Part shown: piece after piece, positions 53,697-62,634 of the stretch | How the letters are laid out: each line of letters begins with the position of its first letter | Position numbering within the stretch: the first letter of the stretch is position 1 | Source of the DNA: Comamonadaceae bacterium | Lineage (GTDB): Bacteria > Pseudomonadota > Gammaproteobacteria > Burkholderiales > Burkholderiaceae_C | Reading direction: 5' to 3' | Assembly (NCBI GenBank): GCA_947447975.1 | Contig: CANFLU010000010.1 | Coordinates: 1-64,000, forward strand | DNA length: 64,000 nt | The notes under the pieces: model-generated | What the model was told of the DNA's origin: nothing | What the model saw: the letters and a program-made list of their open reading frames with translations, nothing else | Databases searched by the model: none | Program-made: the position numbers and the translations under genes

Positions 53697-54287
53697 ATGT
53701 ATTGCGTTACTCAAGGGGTGGAAGTGAAAAAGATGTTTTCGAATCGGCTTGTCATGGGCGTGTGTGCTGCGGGTTTGACCATCTGGTCCATAGAGGCTGC
53801 GCGTGCCCAATCGGCACCCGCCAGTAGCGCGTCGGCTCCAAGTGCCCCCAGCCAAGCCCTGGCGGTGCCGATGGGAACGGGAGCGGGCGAGCACGGGGCT
53901 AACAGCCCGTTTGCCCCCTTGCAGCCGCGCGCTGATGTAGTCCCCTGGTCGGTGCTGACCGATGTCAAAACCAAAACAGTGAAGAACCGTATCCTGCCGA
54001 TCTTCGGGTCTGTGCAACAGGGCTTGCATCAGAAAACCCAGCGCGTTCAAGGCTTCATGATGCCGCTGGACCCCGGGGAAAAGCAGCGCCATTTCTTGAT
54101 CAGCTCGGTGCCCTTGACTTGCGCTTTTTGCCTGCCCGGTGGACCCGAGAGCATGGTCGAGGTGACCACCAAAATCCCGGTGCGCTATTCCATGGAGCCG
54201 GTGGTGGTTGAGGGTAAATTTGCCGTGCTGGGCGATGACCCCTATGGCATGTACTACCGGATGACGGACGCGGTGGCGGTCAAGTAA
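53697..54287 (+). CDS. Exported DUF3299-type protein
   Basis: The 196-residue protein has an N-terminal hydrophobic segment and an Ala-Gln cleavage region (AARAQS), then a Ser/Ala-rich stretch and a DUF3299 domain (about 75-195) with GFMMPLDPGEKQRHFLISSV and CAFCLPGGPESMVEV. The Cys-x-x-Cys may bind a metal. ATG 53733 is an alternative start. It lies three bases after the permease gene. Function of DUF3299 is not established; several relatives sit beside metal-related ABC genes. Confidence 0.75.
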   Translation: MYCVTQGVEVKKMFSNRLVMGVCAAGLTIWSIEAARAQSAPASSASAPSAPSQALAVPMGTGAGEHGANSPFAPLQPRADVVPWSVLTDVKTKTVKNRILPIFGSVQQGLHQKTQRVQGFMMPLDPGEKQRHFLISSVPLTCAFCLPGGPESMVEVTTKIPVRYSMEPVVVEGKFAVLGDDPYGMYYRMTDAVAVK

Positions 54288-54301
54288 ATCGCGCTATGCC
54301 A

Positions 54302-54327
54302 AGGCGCCGCTTCAATGCGGCACGCCT
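54302..54327. terminator. Stem-loop between convergent DUF3299 gene and yqjK-like gene
   Basis: GCCGC-TTCAAT-GCGGC (54306-54321) with a partial outer pair AGGC/GCCT. No T-run, so termination is uncertain. Confidence 0.4.
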
Positions 54328-54332
54328 GCCCA

Positions 54333-54623
54333 TTAGCGGCCGAACAAGGTCTGCAAGGAGCGCCACACACGCCATAGGCGCAATGCCTTGAGGCCCCAGG
54401 GGCGGGTTTTTCCAAATAGAAGGCTGGCGGCAGTCAAGGCCCACAGCGCATTGCGCGGTGTGGCTTTGTGCATCCATTGCATGCCCTGTTGCACTTGCGC
54501 TAGCGGGGCGACTACCGTGGCCATTTGGTGCCTGGCACGCTGGCGCAGCATGGCGCTTTGAGCGCGTAAAGCGTTTTGCCTCTCCAGCAATAGCGCATCG
54601 CGCGAGGCAATGGGGGTTGCCAT
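54333..54623 (-). CDS. YqjK-like small protein
   Basis: The 96-residue protein opens with a charged helical segment (SRDALLLERQNALRAQSA), then a central hydrophobic part and a basic C-terminus with WGLKALRLWRVWRSL. It resembles the YqjK family and follows YqjE- and YqjD-like genes on the same strand, the usual trio. Function unknown. Confidence 0.7.
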   Translation of the reverse strand: MATPIASRDALLLERQNALRAQSAMLRQRARHQMATVVAPLAQVQQGMQWMHKATPRNALWALTAASLLFGKTRPWGLKALRLWRVWRSLQTLFGR

Positions 54624-54629
54624 GGCCGC

Positions 54630-55001
54630 CTAGTCCTTGGCGCGGTCGCGTTGTAGTTCGGCCAGGCTGTTTTCGAACAGACCCGAGGGCGCGCTTAACG
54701 TTTGCTTGGCGCGGTACATCAAATAGGTGCCCCCACCGCCAAACAGCAAGGCCAGTGCGCACGCGGCTGCTAAGCGGTAGCTGTCCCAAAAAATCAGTAA
54801 GACGACGACACTGAGCATCACCAAGGCCAGTGCCAGGCAGACCAAGCCTACAGCGGCCAGCACCAGCGCCGAAAACACGCGGCGCTTTTCCTGCTCCAGC
54901 TCGGTACCCAGTAACTCCAGTCGTACGTGCAGGGTTTCGAGTAGGGTGGCCAGCAACTGGCGCACGCTGGCAAGAAAACCCGCACCTGGTAATTCGCTCA
55001 T
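54630..55001 (-). CDS. YqjE / phage-holin-superfamily inner-membrane protein
   Basis: The 123-residue protein has a helical N-terminus, then two membrane helices (about 45-73 and 78-95) and a charged tail. This is the Phage_holin_3_6/YqjE pattern. The name holin does not imply a prophage; these are ordinary envelope proteins of unknown role next to yqjD and yqjK. Confidence 0.82.
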   Translation of the reverse strand: MSELPGAGFLASVRQLLATLLETLHVRLELLGTELEQEKRRVFSALVLAAVGLVCLALALVMLSVVVLLIFWDSYRLAAACALALLFGGGGTYLMYRAKQTLSAPSGLFENSLAELQRDRAKD

Positions 55002-55013
55002 GTTGGCAATTGC

Positions 55014-55325
55014 TTAGCGGCGACTAATCAGCAAACCGATGACCAAGCCCGCCGCCGCAGCGATACCCAAGGACTTCCAAGGATGGTCCTGCACATAGGC
55101 TTCGGTTGCCTCGGCGGCTTCCTTGGTGCTTTGGAAAGCGGCTTCTTTGAAGTCCTGCAATTCTTGTGTGGCCCGGTGCAGGCGCTCTTGCACGCGGGCG
55201 CGCACCTGCGCGGCCTCGTCGCCCACTTCATGGGCTGTCATGCGCAACAAGGCTTCGGCGTCTTTGATGGTGAGTTCAATATCCTGCATCACGCGGGCTC
55301 TTTGGGCTGCACTGGCGGTACTCAT
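55014..55325 (-). CDS. YqjD/ElaB-type DUF883 protein
   Basis: ATG 55325 gives 103 residues with a long amphipathic helix (about 12-75) and a C-terminal membrane segment LGIAAAAGLVIGLLISRR. DUF883 proteins in E. coli tether ribosomes to the membrane in stationary phase. First gene of the yqjDEK-like trio. The longer frame upstream has no family resemblance. Confidence 0.85.
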   Translation of the reverse strand: MSTASAAQRARVMQDIELTIKDAEALLRMTAHEVGDEAAQVRARVQERLHRATQELQDFKEAAFQSTKEAAEATEAYVQDHPWKSLGIAAAAGLVIGLLISRR

Positions 55326-55472
55326 GGGGGTCCTTCTTTCAAAAAAATCGGTAAGACGCTCACTGTAAAGGCAATGGTTTGCGGCGGTATTGATACGCAT
55401 CAATCAAAAGTTGCCTTGGCTTAAGTAGGCCGCTGGGTGCTAAGGGTTGGGTTGCCATCGGCGCACCGGGGT

Positions 55473-56294
55473 CTAGCTCTGCGATTCTCTCCACGCGTGG
55501 AGCCAAGCCAATCCTTGCGATGTGCCGCAGGGCACTGCGCCGCGTGCGGGCCGGTATTCGCAGCCTATCCAGCCATCCCATCCGCATTGCGCGGACACCG
55601 CGTCGATGACCTCAAACAAGTAGGCATAGTTCAGTTCACCGAGCGCGGGCTCTTGCCGCTGGGGAACCCCGGCAATTTGCAGATGGCCAACCCGGCCCGT
55701 GGGCAGGTAGTGACGTATCTTGCTCGCCACATCGCCTTCCATCACCTGGCAGTGGTAGAGATCCATCTGTACTTTCAAATTGGGCGCGCCCACCGCTTGC
55801 ACGGTATGGTGGGCAGCGTCCTGATGGTGCAGAAAATAGCCCGGCATATCGCGGGTGTTAATCGGTTCGATGAGCACCTCCACGCCCGCGGGCTGGGCTG
55901 CTTCAGCGGCCCAGCGCAGATTGGCTTCAAAGGTTTTTTGCAGCACGATGGCTCCGGTAGAAACGGGCGCAATGCCGGCCATCACATGCACGCGCGGGCA
56001 GGCCAGCGCGCTGGCGTAATCGAGCGCCTTGGCAAAGCCATTGCGAAACTCGGTCTCACGCCCAGGCAGGCAGGCCAAGCCACGTTCTCCCGCATCCCAG
56101 TCGCCTGGCGGTGCGTTCAACAGCACCTGCTGCAAGCCATTGTTTTGCAATTTTTGTTGCAGCACTGGTGCGGAAAACGCATAGGGGAACAAAAATTCCA
56201 CTGCGCGAAATCCATCTTGCGCTGCGGCGGCGAAGCGGTCCAAAAAACCGTGCTCGGTATAGAGCATCGTCAGATTGGCGGCAAAGCGGGGCAT
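55473..56294 (-). CDS. hyi: Hydroxypyruvate isomerase (Hyi/OtnI family)
   Basis: The 273-residue TIM-barrel protein has [20 protein letters not shown] at the start, [17 protein letters not shown]-like [30 protein letters not shown] and [11 protein letters not shown], typical of Hyi. It interconverts hydroxypyruvate and tartronate semialdehyde. No glyoxylate carboligase gene is adjacent. The alternative, the related OtnI 2-oxo-tetronate isomerase, cannot be excluded. Confidence 0.88.
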   Translation of the reverse strand: MPRFAANLTMLYTEHGFLDRFAAAAQDGFRAVEFLFPYAFSAPVLQQKLQNNGLQQVLLNAPPGDWDAGERGLACLPGRETEFRNGFAKALDYASALACPRVHVMAGIAPVSTGAIVLQKTFEANLRWAAEAAQPAGVEVLIEPINTRDMPGYFLHHQDAAHHTVQAVGAPNLKVQMDLYHCQVMEGDVASKIRHYLPTGRVGHLQIAGVPQRQEPALGELNYAYLFEVIDAVSAQCGWDGWIGCEYRPARGAVPCGTSQGLAWLHAWRESQS

Positions 56295-56336
56295 GCGATC
56301 TGCGCAAAAAAAGAGTTGACTGGGTGGCGCCAGAGA

Positions 56337-56981
56337 TCAGGGTGCCAGCCGCTGGCGCAACCACGGCCCATCGGGGCCGCCCTGTAGCCGGTACTCCAGC
56401 CGATCATGCAAGCGGCTTTTACGGCCCTGCCAGAACTGCCAGTTGTCTGGCCGCAGGCGGTAGCCACCCCAATGCGAAGGGCGTGGCGGGTTCAGCAAGA
56501 ACTGTGCGGCATATTTGGCCGCATTGGCTACCAGCACAGCGCGCCCGCTAATTACCTGGCTTTGCGGTGAGGCCCAGGCACCGATACGTGAATCGAGTGG
56601 ACGGCTGGCAAAGTAAGCATCGGCCTCGGTGTCGCTGACTTTTTCCACCCGCCCCTCAATGCGCACCACACGCTCCAACTCCACCCAATGAAATTGCAGT
56701 GCGGCAAAAGGGTTGCCCGCCAGCTCTTGGCCTTTGCGGCTTTCAAAATTGGTGTACCAGACGATGCCTTGCGCGTCATAGCCTTTGATCAGCACCACCC
56801 GCGTCGAGGGCCGCAAGTCGCTGCCCACGGTGGCCAGTGTCATGGCATTGGGCTCGGGCAGCTGCGCGGCAATAGCCTCGTTCAGCCATTGGTCAAACTG
56901 GGCCAGCGGGTCGGACTGCGAGGCGTTTTCGTCCAGCTCGGCGCGTTCGTAGCTTTTGCGTAAATCGGCGATGGGGGTCAT
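56337..56981 (-). CDS. pdxH: Pyridoxamine 5'-phosphate oxidase
   Basis: The 214-residue FMN enzyme has [68 protein letters not shown] and the C-terminal RLAP. It makes pyridoxal 5'-phosphate from PNP or PMP. Length matches the family. No neighbour is functionally tied to it. Confidence 0.95.
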   Translation of the reverse strand: MTPIADLRKSYERAELDENASQSDPLAQFDQWLNEAIAAQLPEPNAMTLATVGSDLRPSTRVVLIKGYDAQGIVWYTNFESRKGQELAGNPFAALQFHWVELERVVRIEGRVEKVSDTEADAYFASRPLDSRIGAWASPQSQVISGRAVLVANAAKYAAQFLLNPPRPSHWGGYRLRPDNWQFWQGRKSRLHDRLEYRLQGGPDGPWLRQRLAP

Positions 56982-57128
56982 GGTGGCAGTATAAGGAGCG
57001 GCTCTTGCCCCGGCCTCACTTTTCTTTGCTTGTACGAAGAACGGCGAACAAAAGCAATGTGAGCCATAGGGCTATGTTTTTCGAAAGTGGGGTGTCGGTA
57101 TGCTGGCTGCGGGGTGCCCGCCGCAGGC

Positions 57129-57162
57129 CTTACTTTTCTTTGCTTCGCCAAAGAAAAGTAAG
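57129..57162. repeat. Perfect 14-base inverted repeat (CTTACTTTTCTTTG)
   Basis: CTTACTTTTCTTTG pairs exactly with CAAAGAAAAGTAAG around a six-base loop. The same text in degenerate form occurs at about 57016-57053. This element is widespread in Comamonadaceae genomes as I recall them; role unknown. Confidence 0.8.
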
Positions 57163-57378
57163 CAAAAGAAAGGCGAGCCAAGTGCCGTGGCCCTGCGGGC
57201 TCCCTGGCGCTACTCGCATCGCCCGGGGTCGTGCGCAAACTCGCTACGCTCAAACAAGCGCCCGCCCTGATCCGTGCGCCGCTGCGTTGCTCAGCACGGC
57301 CAATGGCAAGAGGAGCCCAAATACCGCATGTTCTCGTTCGCTTCGCTCACCTTGCACACGCTCGCGCACCATCGCTGC

Positions 57379-57427
57379 CAATCCTCAATCCTCAATCCTC
57401 AATCCTCAATCCTCAATCCTCAATCCA
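57379..57427. repeat. Heptanucleotide tandem array CAATCCT
   Basis: Six perfect head-to-tail copies of CAATCCT and a seventh with one change (CAATCCA). A typical slippage-prone VNTR. Confidence 0.9.
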
Positions 57428-57532
57428 TCTACTACGACTGCTACGTTCACCAATCTGGGCGAATAAACCTGCACCACCACCTCTCGCACCGACGCCCCTA
57501 TCCGGTACAAAAAACCAAATTGGCTGTTAAGG

Positions 57533-57564
57533 CGCCCCTTCACCCCGGCGGGGGTGAAGGGGCG
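57533..57564. repeat. Perfect GC-rich hairpin (CGCCCCTTCACCCC)
   Basis: CGCCCCTTCACCCC and GGGGTGAAGGGGCG form a perfect 14-base stem with a four-base loop, followed by a G-run. It may be a repeat unit or a transcription barrier upstream of edd. Confidence 0.7.
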
Positions 57565-57662
57565 GGGGGGAAGCGGGGGGATAAACCCATATTCCGGTAA
57601 TTCAGTAACCGCCAGGTAATTTATTGCCAATGGGCAAGGTGAAACTGGGTTACCATCGATTG

Positions 57663-57677
57663 TGTAATTTTGTTACA
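57663..57677 (+). promoter_or_regulatory. HexR-like operator upstream of edd
   Basis: TGTAATTTTGTTACA has arms TGTAA/TTACA around five bases and lies 23 bases before the edd ATG. It resembles the HexR site (TGTAATTAAATTACA) known to control edd, zwf and eda in other Proteobacteria. No hexR gene is in the window. Confidence 0.6.
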
Positions 57678-57699
57678 TATCTTTATTACATCCATCGCC

Positions 57700-59556
57700 A
57701 TGCCAATCCATCCCCGTATCCAATCCGTCACCAGCAGCATCGTCGCCCGCAGCGTTCCCACGCGCCGGGCCTACCTGGCACAGGTCGACGCGATGGCCCA
57801 GCGCCCGCCCGGCGCGCAGCGCATGGGCTGCGCCAATGTGGCGCACGCCTTTGCCGCCATGGAGCCTGCCGACAAGCGCCGCGCCAGCGCCTTGGACAAG
57901 GTCCACGTGGTGGGTCAGCGATCGCCCAATATCGCCATCATCAATGCCTACAACGACATGCTCTCGGCGCACGCGCCATTGCAACATTACCCCGCCATCA
58001 TCAAACACGAAGCCCGCCAGTGGGGCGCTACCGCACAGGTCGCCGGTGGCGTGCCCGCGATGTGCGACGGCGTAACCCAGGGCACAGCCGGCATGGAGCT
58101 CAGCCTGTTCTCGCGCGACGCGATTGCCATGGCCACTGCTGTGTCGCTCAGCCACGATATGTTTGATTGCGCGCTGATGCTGGGCGTGTGCGACAAGATT
58201 GTTCCCGGCCTTTTGATCGGGGCTTTGCACTTCGGGCATTTGCCCACGGTGTTTGTGCCCGCTGGGCCTATGACCTCTGGCTTGCCCAATAAAGAAAAAG
58301 CCAAGGTGCGCGAACAAGCCGCATTGGGCCTGGTGGGCCGCGCCGAGCTATTGCAAGCCGAGTCCGCTGCCTACCACGGCGAAGGCACTTGCACTTTTTA
58401 CGGCACCGCCAATAGCAACCAGATGCTGCTCGAAGCCATGGGCCTGCATGTGCCGGGCACTGCGTTTGTGAGCCCCGGCGCCAGTCTGCGGGAGCAACTG
58501 ACCCGGGAGGCGGCGCGTACGGTGCTGGGCCATAGCCAGGGGGCAGCCACTGGCGCGGCATGCCCGCCCATTGGACGTGTGGTGGACGAGCGCTGCATCG
58601 TGAACGCCATGGTCGCCTTGTTGGCGACCGGCGGGTCCACCAACCATTTAATTCATTGGGTGGCCGTGGCCCGCGCTGCCGGCATTTTGATTGATTGGGA
58701 CGATTTTTCCGCCCTGTCCGATGTGGTGCCCACGCTCACCCGGGTCTACCCCAATGGCAGTGCTGATGTGAACCAATTCCAGGCCGCCGGTGGCCCCGGC
58801 TATGTGATCCGCGAACTGCTGGATGCGGGTTTGCTGCACGCCGATGTGTTGACGGTGCGCCCTGGTGGGCTGCGCGAATTTACCCGCATACCTGAGGCGG
58901 ACGCGCAAGGCGGGCTGGTTTGGCGCGAGGCCGGTGCCAGTGGCGACCTGGCCGTGGTGCGACCTGCCGCCGATCCGTTTAACGCCAGCGGCGGCTTAAA
59001 GCTTTTGCAAGGCAAGCTAGGGCGCAGCGTCATGAAAGTGTCTTCCGTGCCCGAAGAGCGGCACATCGTGCAAGCGCCGTGCCGCGTGTTTGCCTCACAG
59101 GAAGCACTGCATGCGGCCTTTCAGGCCGGCGAATTAGACCGCGATGTGGTCTGCGTGGTGCGTTGGCAAGGCCCGCAAGCCAATGGCATGCCCGAGCTGC
59201 ACAAGCTCACGCCGCCCTTGGCGATTTTGCAAAACAAAGGCTTTGAAGTAGCTTTGGTGACCGATGGGCGCATGAGTGGCGCGTCGGGCAATGTGCCTGC
59301 CGCCATCCATGTGTCGCCCGAGGCCGCAGCCGGAGGGCCACTGGCCAAGGTGCAGGATGGCGACATCATCCGGGTGGATGCCGTCATGGGCAGCCTGGAT
59401 GTACTGGTGGACGCAGCACAATGGGAAGCCCGGCCTACCGCTACCATGCCCCCAGCCTTGCAAGCGGCCAATGGTCTAGGCATGGGCCGCGAGCTGTTTG
59501 CCGGCATGCGGCGCAATGCGCTGGCGGCCGAGCAGGGCGCCTGTAGTTGGCTTTAA
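57700..59556 (+). CDS. edd: 6-phosphogluconate dehydratase
   Basis: The 618-residue protein of the IlvD/Edd family has [54 protein letters not shown] and [13 protein letters not shown], with Cys residues for its 4Fe-4S cluster (CDG, CDK and ACPPIG). It makes KDPG from 6-phosphogluconate. The KxxxRE-like pattern [14 protein letters not shown] separates Edd from IlvD. ATG 57700 is preferred to TTG 57670. Eda follows 18 bases later, so the Entner-Doudoroff pair is one operon. Confidence 0.95.
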   Translation: MPIHPRIQSVTSSIVARSVPTRRAYLAQVDAMAQRPPGAQRMGCANVAHAFAAMEPADKRRASALDKVHVVGQRSPNIAIINAYNDMLSAHAPLQHYPAIIKHEARQWGATAQVAGGVPAMCDGVTQGTAGMELSLFSRDAIAMATAVSLSHDMFDCALMLGVCDKIVPGLLIGALHFGHLPTVFVPAGPMTSGLPNKEKAKVREQAALGLVGRAELLQAESAAYHGEGTCTFYGTANSNQMLLEAMGLHVPGTAFVSPGASLREQLTREAARTVLGHSQGAATGAACPPIGRVVDERCIVNAMVALLATGGSTNHLIHWVAVARAAGILIDWDDFSALSDVVPTLTRVYPNGSADVNQFQAAGGPGYVIRELLDAGLLHADVLTVRPGGLREFTRIPEADAQGGLVWREAGASGDLAVVRPAADPFNASGGLKLLQGKLGRSVMKVSSVPEERHIVQAPCRVFASQEALHAAFQAGELDRDVVCVVRWQGPQANGMPELHKLTPPLAILQNKGFEVALVTDGRMSGASGNVPAAIHVSPEAAAGGPLAKVQDGDIIRVDAVMGSLDVLVDAAQWEARPTATMPPALQAANGLGMGRELFAGMRRNALAAEQGACSWL

Positions 59557-59574
59557 TTTTTAAGGGATACGACC

Positions 59575-60216
59575 ATGACGCAAACTCCTTTGACTTCCTT
59601 GCAAGTGATGCAAGACGCGCCCGTGATTCCGGTCATCGTACTGAACGACGTGGCCCACGCCGTCCCCATGGCGCGTGCGCTGGTGGAGGGTGGCATCCGC
59701 ATGCTGGAAGTGACGCTGCGTACCCCGCAAGCCCTGGCCTGCATCGAAGCGATTGCCAAGGCCGTACCCGAAGCGGTAGTGGGCGCGGGCACCTTGCGCT
59801 CCAAAGCTGATGCGCAGGCGGCAGCGAATGCGGGTGCGCGCTTTGCCGTCAGCCCCGGCTATACCAGCGCGCTGGGTGCAGCCTGCCGTGAACTGGGGCT
59901 GCCCTTGCTGCCTGGCGTGGCTACCGGCGGCGAGATCATGGCGGCGCAGGAGGACGGCTTTAGCGCCTTGAAATTTTTCCCCGCCATGCAAGCCGGTGGC
60001 AGCGCCATGCTCAAGGCCTGGAGCGGGCCATTTTTTGATGTGAAGTTCTGCCCCACTGGCGGTATCAGCCTGCAAAACGCCCCCGACTTTTTGGCGCTGC
60101 CCAATGTGCTTTGCGTGGGTGGCTCTTGGTTGGTTCCCGCGGATGCCCTTGCGCAGGGCGACTGGTTGCGTATCACCACGCTGGCGCGCGAGGCAGTGGG
60201 TTTACGGCAGTCTTAG
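59575..60216 (+). CDS. eda: KDPG aldolase
   Basis: The 213-residue TIM-barrel aldolase has Schiff-base Lys133 in ALKFFPA, Glu45 in LEVTLRT, GAGTLRSKAD, SPGYTSALG and CPTGGISLQNAPDFLALPNV. It splits KDPG (or KHG) into pyruvate and glyceraldehyde-3-P. Length matches the family. Ribosome site AAGGGA lies 8 bases before ATG. Downstream is a 177-base gap before the YHYH gene. Confidence 0.96.
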   Translation: MTQTPLTSLQVMQDAPVIPVIVLNDVAHAVPMARALVEGGIRMLEVTLRTPQALACIEAIAKAVPEAVVGAGTLRSKADAQAAANAGARFAVSPGYTSALGAACRELGLPLLPGVATGGEIMAAQEDGFSALKFFPAMQAGGSAMLKAWSGPFFDVKFCPTGGISLQNAPDFLALPNVLCVGGSWLVPADALAQGDWLRITTLAREAVGLRQS

Positions 60217-60324
60217 TGGGCCACTTTGGCAATCCAGCTCATGGGTAAGTTGCTACCTTGGTAAATGCTTTACATAGGAGCGATAAGGTTGTGTCGCTTC
60301 GCCCTTTTATTTCCATAATAATCG

Positions 60325-60345
60325 CGGGCAGTCATTGACCGCCCG
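60325..60345. promoter_or_regulatory. 21-base near-perfect palindrome
   Basis: CGGGCAGTCA-T-TGACCGCCCG has one mismatch in its ten-base arms and lies 49 bases before the YHYH gene. It could be an operator for that gene or, as RNA, an eda terminator; no U-run follows. Confidence 0.4.
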
Positions 60346-60393
60346 GCATGGGGTGCTTGGTCAATAAAATCGTTCGAACAATGGGAGGTATGG

Positions 60394-61410
60394 ATGCGGA
60401 TGCAATTGCTGTCATGGTGCTTGAAGGTGTGTACGGGTCTATGCGTTGTTGCCTTGATGGCATGTGGCGGTGGGTCCTCCAGCGCGCCGGATTTTGTAGG
60501 ATCCGGCGGTGGAATTTCCACGGCGGCGGTTTTATGTAGTTTGTCCGGCAACAATACACAAAATTTGGTGTACTCCAATAGCGCCCCGGGTAGTAGCCCA
60601 ACAACTGTCAATGAGAACCTAAGTTTTAATTTCAGCTGGACCTGCGGCGGCAGTCAACGTTCATTCACAGGCAATGGCGTTCCTAACCATGATGTGACGG
60701 GTGGTAATTTTGCGACCAAGGTGTCAGCCCAAGCGATTTCAGGCTCGGTGACTTTGGCGCCTGCGGCCAACAGCAATGTAATGCAGGTCAAACTTCCAGG
60801 CTACGCGCTCAATACCGTCAAGCTCGATCCCGGTACGGCCGGCACTTGTACCAATACCGCAAGCTCAGCACTGTCTGGCTGCAATTACGCGGGGGGCACT
60901 GGCACCTGGCGCATGGAAGCATTGGGCGACCCCAGCGTTAGCCCGTGGCGGTTTGACTTTGGCACGGATACTAGCAATGCGCATGTGCAGCCCAACGGGC
61001 AGTACCACTACCACGGCATGCCCACCCAATTGATCAGCAAACTCAATAGCGCCAGTGCCACCAGCATGACCCTCGTAGCCTGGGCCGCAGACGGATTCCC
61101 CATCTACGCTAACTACGGTTACAGCACCGCTAGCAGTGCCAGTTCTGCGCTCAAGGAAATGAAGGGTAGTTACCGCGTCAAGACCTCTCCCGATGCGGGC
61201 CGTCCTTCAACGAGCAGTTTCCCGATGGGGCATTTTGTGCAGGACTGGGAGTACGCTGCCGGCTCGGGCGATTTGGACGAATGCAATGGCAGAACCGGTG
61301 TGACCCCCGAGTTCCCGCAGGGCATCTATCACTACTACATCACCAAGAGCTATCCTTTCATTCAGCGTTGCGTAAAGGGTACGCCGGCTAACTGGGCAAA
61401 TATGCCTTGA
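60394..61410 (+). CDS. YHYH-domain lipoprotein
   Basis: The 338-residue protein has a lipoprotein signal with lipobox LMAC (about residues 21-24) followed by GGGSSS. The rest is secreted-like and contains the YHYH motif GQYHYHGMP (about 200-208), GFPIYANYGY, GHFVQDWEY, LDECNGRTG and IYHYYITKSYPFIQRC. YHYH proteins are outer-surface or periplasmic proteins of unknown function, often next to metal or redox genes. It overlaps the next gene by four bases, so both should act together. Ribosome site GGGAGGT. Confidence 0.82.
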   Translation: MRMQLLSWCLKVCTGLCVVALMACGGGSSSAPDFVGSGGGISTAAVLCSLSGNNTQNLVYSNSAPGSSPTTVNENLSFNFSWTCGGSQRSFTGNGVPNHDVTGGNFATKVSAQAISGSVTLAPAANSNVMQVKLPGYALNTVKLDPGTAGTCTNTASSALSGCNYAGGTGTWRMEALGDPSVSPWRFDFGTDTSNAHVQPNGQYHYHGMPTQLISKLNSASATSMTLVAWAADGFPIYANYGYSTASSASSALKEMKGSYRVKTSPDAGRPSTSSFPMGHFVQDWEYAAGSGDLDECNGRTGVTPEFPQGIYHYYITKSYPFIQRCVKGTPANWANMP

Positions 61411-62531
61411 ATTTTTCAGCGCGTGTTTGCACATCCTTCGCGTGCTTGCTGCTAGCCTGGAGTTCTTGCGCCCAGGCGCATTTAATGCTGGCGCAAAAGG
61501 GGACAATCAACTTACATGGCGATGGCGCCTATATGGTCGTGTCCTTGCCGGTCTCTGCCTTTCATGGCGTGGACGACGATGGGGATGGCGCGTTGTCAGC
61601 CCAAGAGTTGGGCTTGCACGGCCCACTTATCCAAGAGCAGATAGCGCAACAGCTGCGCTTGGGCGATGCGCAGGGCGTGCGTCCGATAGATAGCATCACC
61701 CTGGTACCCACGCCACCCGATGACAGGCCGTCTGACCCGGTAAAGCAGGTGGTGGTGTTAGCCCGTTTTCAATTGGCGCAGACGCTTGCAAGCGACGCAG
61801 CCGAACCGGCACAAGGACTGTACTTTCAGGCAGCTTTGTTTGGCCGGCAAGAGGGCGAGCGCCAATTAAGCATGACCGTAAGCCAAGGCGCTCATAAACA
61901 GCTGATGGTCTTTTCGCCCGAGCGGCAACAGCATGTCTTGTTTCCCCCTGCCATACGCGTGGTGGCTGATTTTCTGGAGCAAGGCGTCAAGCACATAGGC
62001 TTAGGTTGGGACCATTTGCTATTTTTGGCGGTGGTCTTGCTAGGTGGCGGCCATTGGCGGCAGATTTTTGGCATTCTGAGCGCCTTCACCCTAGGCCACG
62101 CGATCACCCTGGCCTGGGGGTTATGGGGTTCTGTGCCATTTCCGTCTTATGGCGTGGAGGCCGCTATTGCAGGCACGATAGTGGGCATGGCAGGGGCAGA
62201 GGCTTGGTTACAGCATAGTGAAGGCAAGCTCGCGATGCAATGGCGCTTGGGCTTGGTCACGGTCTGTGCCATGGTGCATGGCTTGGGTCTGGCATCGAGC
62301 CTGATAGACCTAGGCGTCGATCCGGCACACCGTGTTTGGAGCCTCGTGGGATTTAACCTCGGCGTGGAACTGGGGCAATGTGCTGTTGCGACGGGTGCGG
62401 CATTGGCCTGGTATCTATTGGGCCGCGTGGGTGGGCGAGGGCTTCAGTTGCGCATCCGCTGGCTGGGTATGGCCACCGCAATGGGTATAGGCACATTTTG
62501 GATGATGGAGCGCTTGGCGCTGGCGGCTTAA
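61407..62531 (+). CDS. HupE/UreJ-like membrane protein with an EF-hand loop
   Basis: The TTG at 61407 overlaps the YHYH stop and gives 374 residues. It has a signal peptide (ending CAQA), a periplasmic domain (about 25-185) with a textbook EF-hand loop DDDGDGALSAQE (56-67), then the HupE/UreJ_2 membrane domain (about 190-370) with KHIGLGWDHLLFLAVVLL and LGHAITLAWG. HupE/UreJ proteins can transport nickel. Its link to the urease 40 kb away is only a possibility; coupling to the YHYH protein is the stronger clue. Confidence 0.82.
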   Translation: MNFSARVCTSFACLLLAWSSCAQAHLMLAQKGTINLHGDGAYMVVSLPVSAFHGVDDDGDGALSAQELGLHGPLIQEQIAQQLRLGDAQGVRPIDSITLVPTPPDDRPSDPVKQVVVLARFQLAQTLASDAAEPAQGLYFQAALFGRQEGERQLSMTVSQGAHKQLMVFSPERQQHVLFPPAIRVVADFLEQGVKHIGLGWDHLLFLAVVLLGGGHWRQIFGILSAFTLGHAITLAWGLWGSVPFPSYGVEAAIAGTIVGMAGAEAWLQHSEGKLAMQWRLGLVTVCAMVHGLGLASSLIDLGVDPAHRVWSLVGFNLGVELGQCAVATGAALAWYLLGRVGGRGLQLRIRWLGMATAMGIGTFWMMERLALAA

Positions 62532-62634
62532 GTCAAACTTAGGATACCGATGCGGGGGTAGCCCAAGCCTTCAAGGCGCCTGCACCTTTGTCGCGTTCCT
62601 TGGCTTTCGCGCCACATTGGCACGCGATCAAGGG

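Larger units (their letters stand above)
56982..57699. other. Repeat-rich intergenic region before edd
   Basis: No coding sequence is supported in these 718 bases. Contents: a degenerate copy of a CTTT/AAAG repeat (about 57016-57053), a perfect 14-base inverted repeat (57129-57162), a GC-rich stretch with short frames, a heptamer tandem array (57379-57427), a 14-base perfect hairpin (57533-57564) and the edd operator-like site (57663-57677). Short frames here resemble no family. Confidence 0.75.

Noticed and set aside
54630-55001. Phage holin as evidence of a prophage
   Set aside because: YqjE-type protein in a yqjDEK-like trio; no other phage genes in the region.
57379-57427. Tandem repeats as a possible CRISPR array
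   Set aside because: Units are seven bases with no spacers; this is a simple tandem array.
57231-57630. Overlapping short frames in the repeat-rich region
   Set aside because: They translate simple repeats and low-complexity text on both strands; no coding signal.
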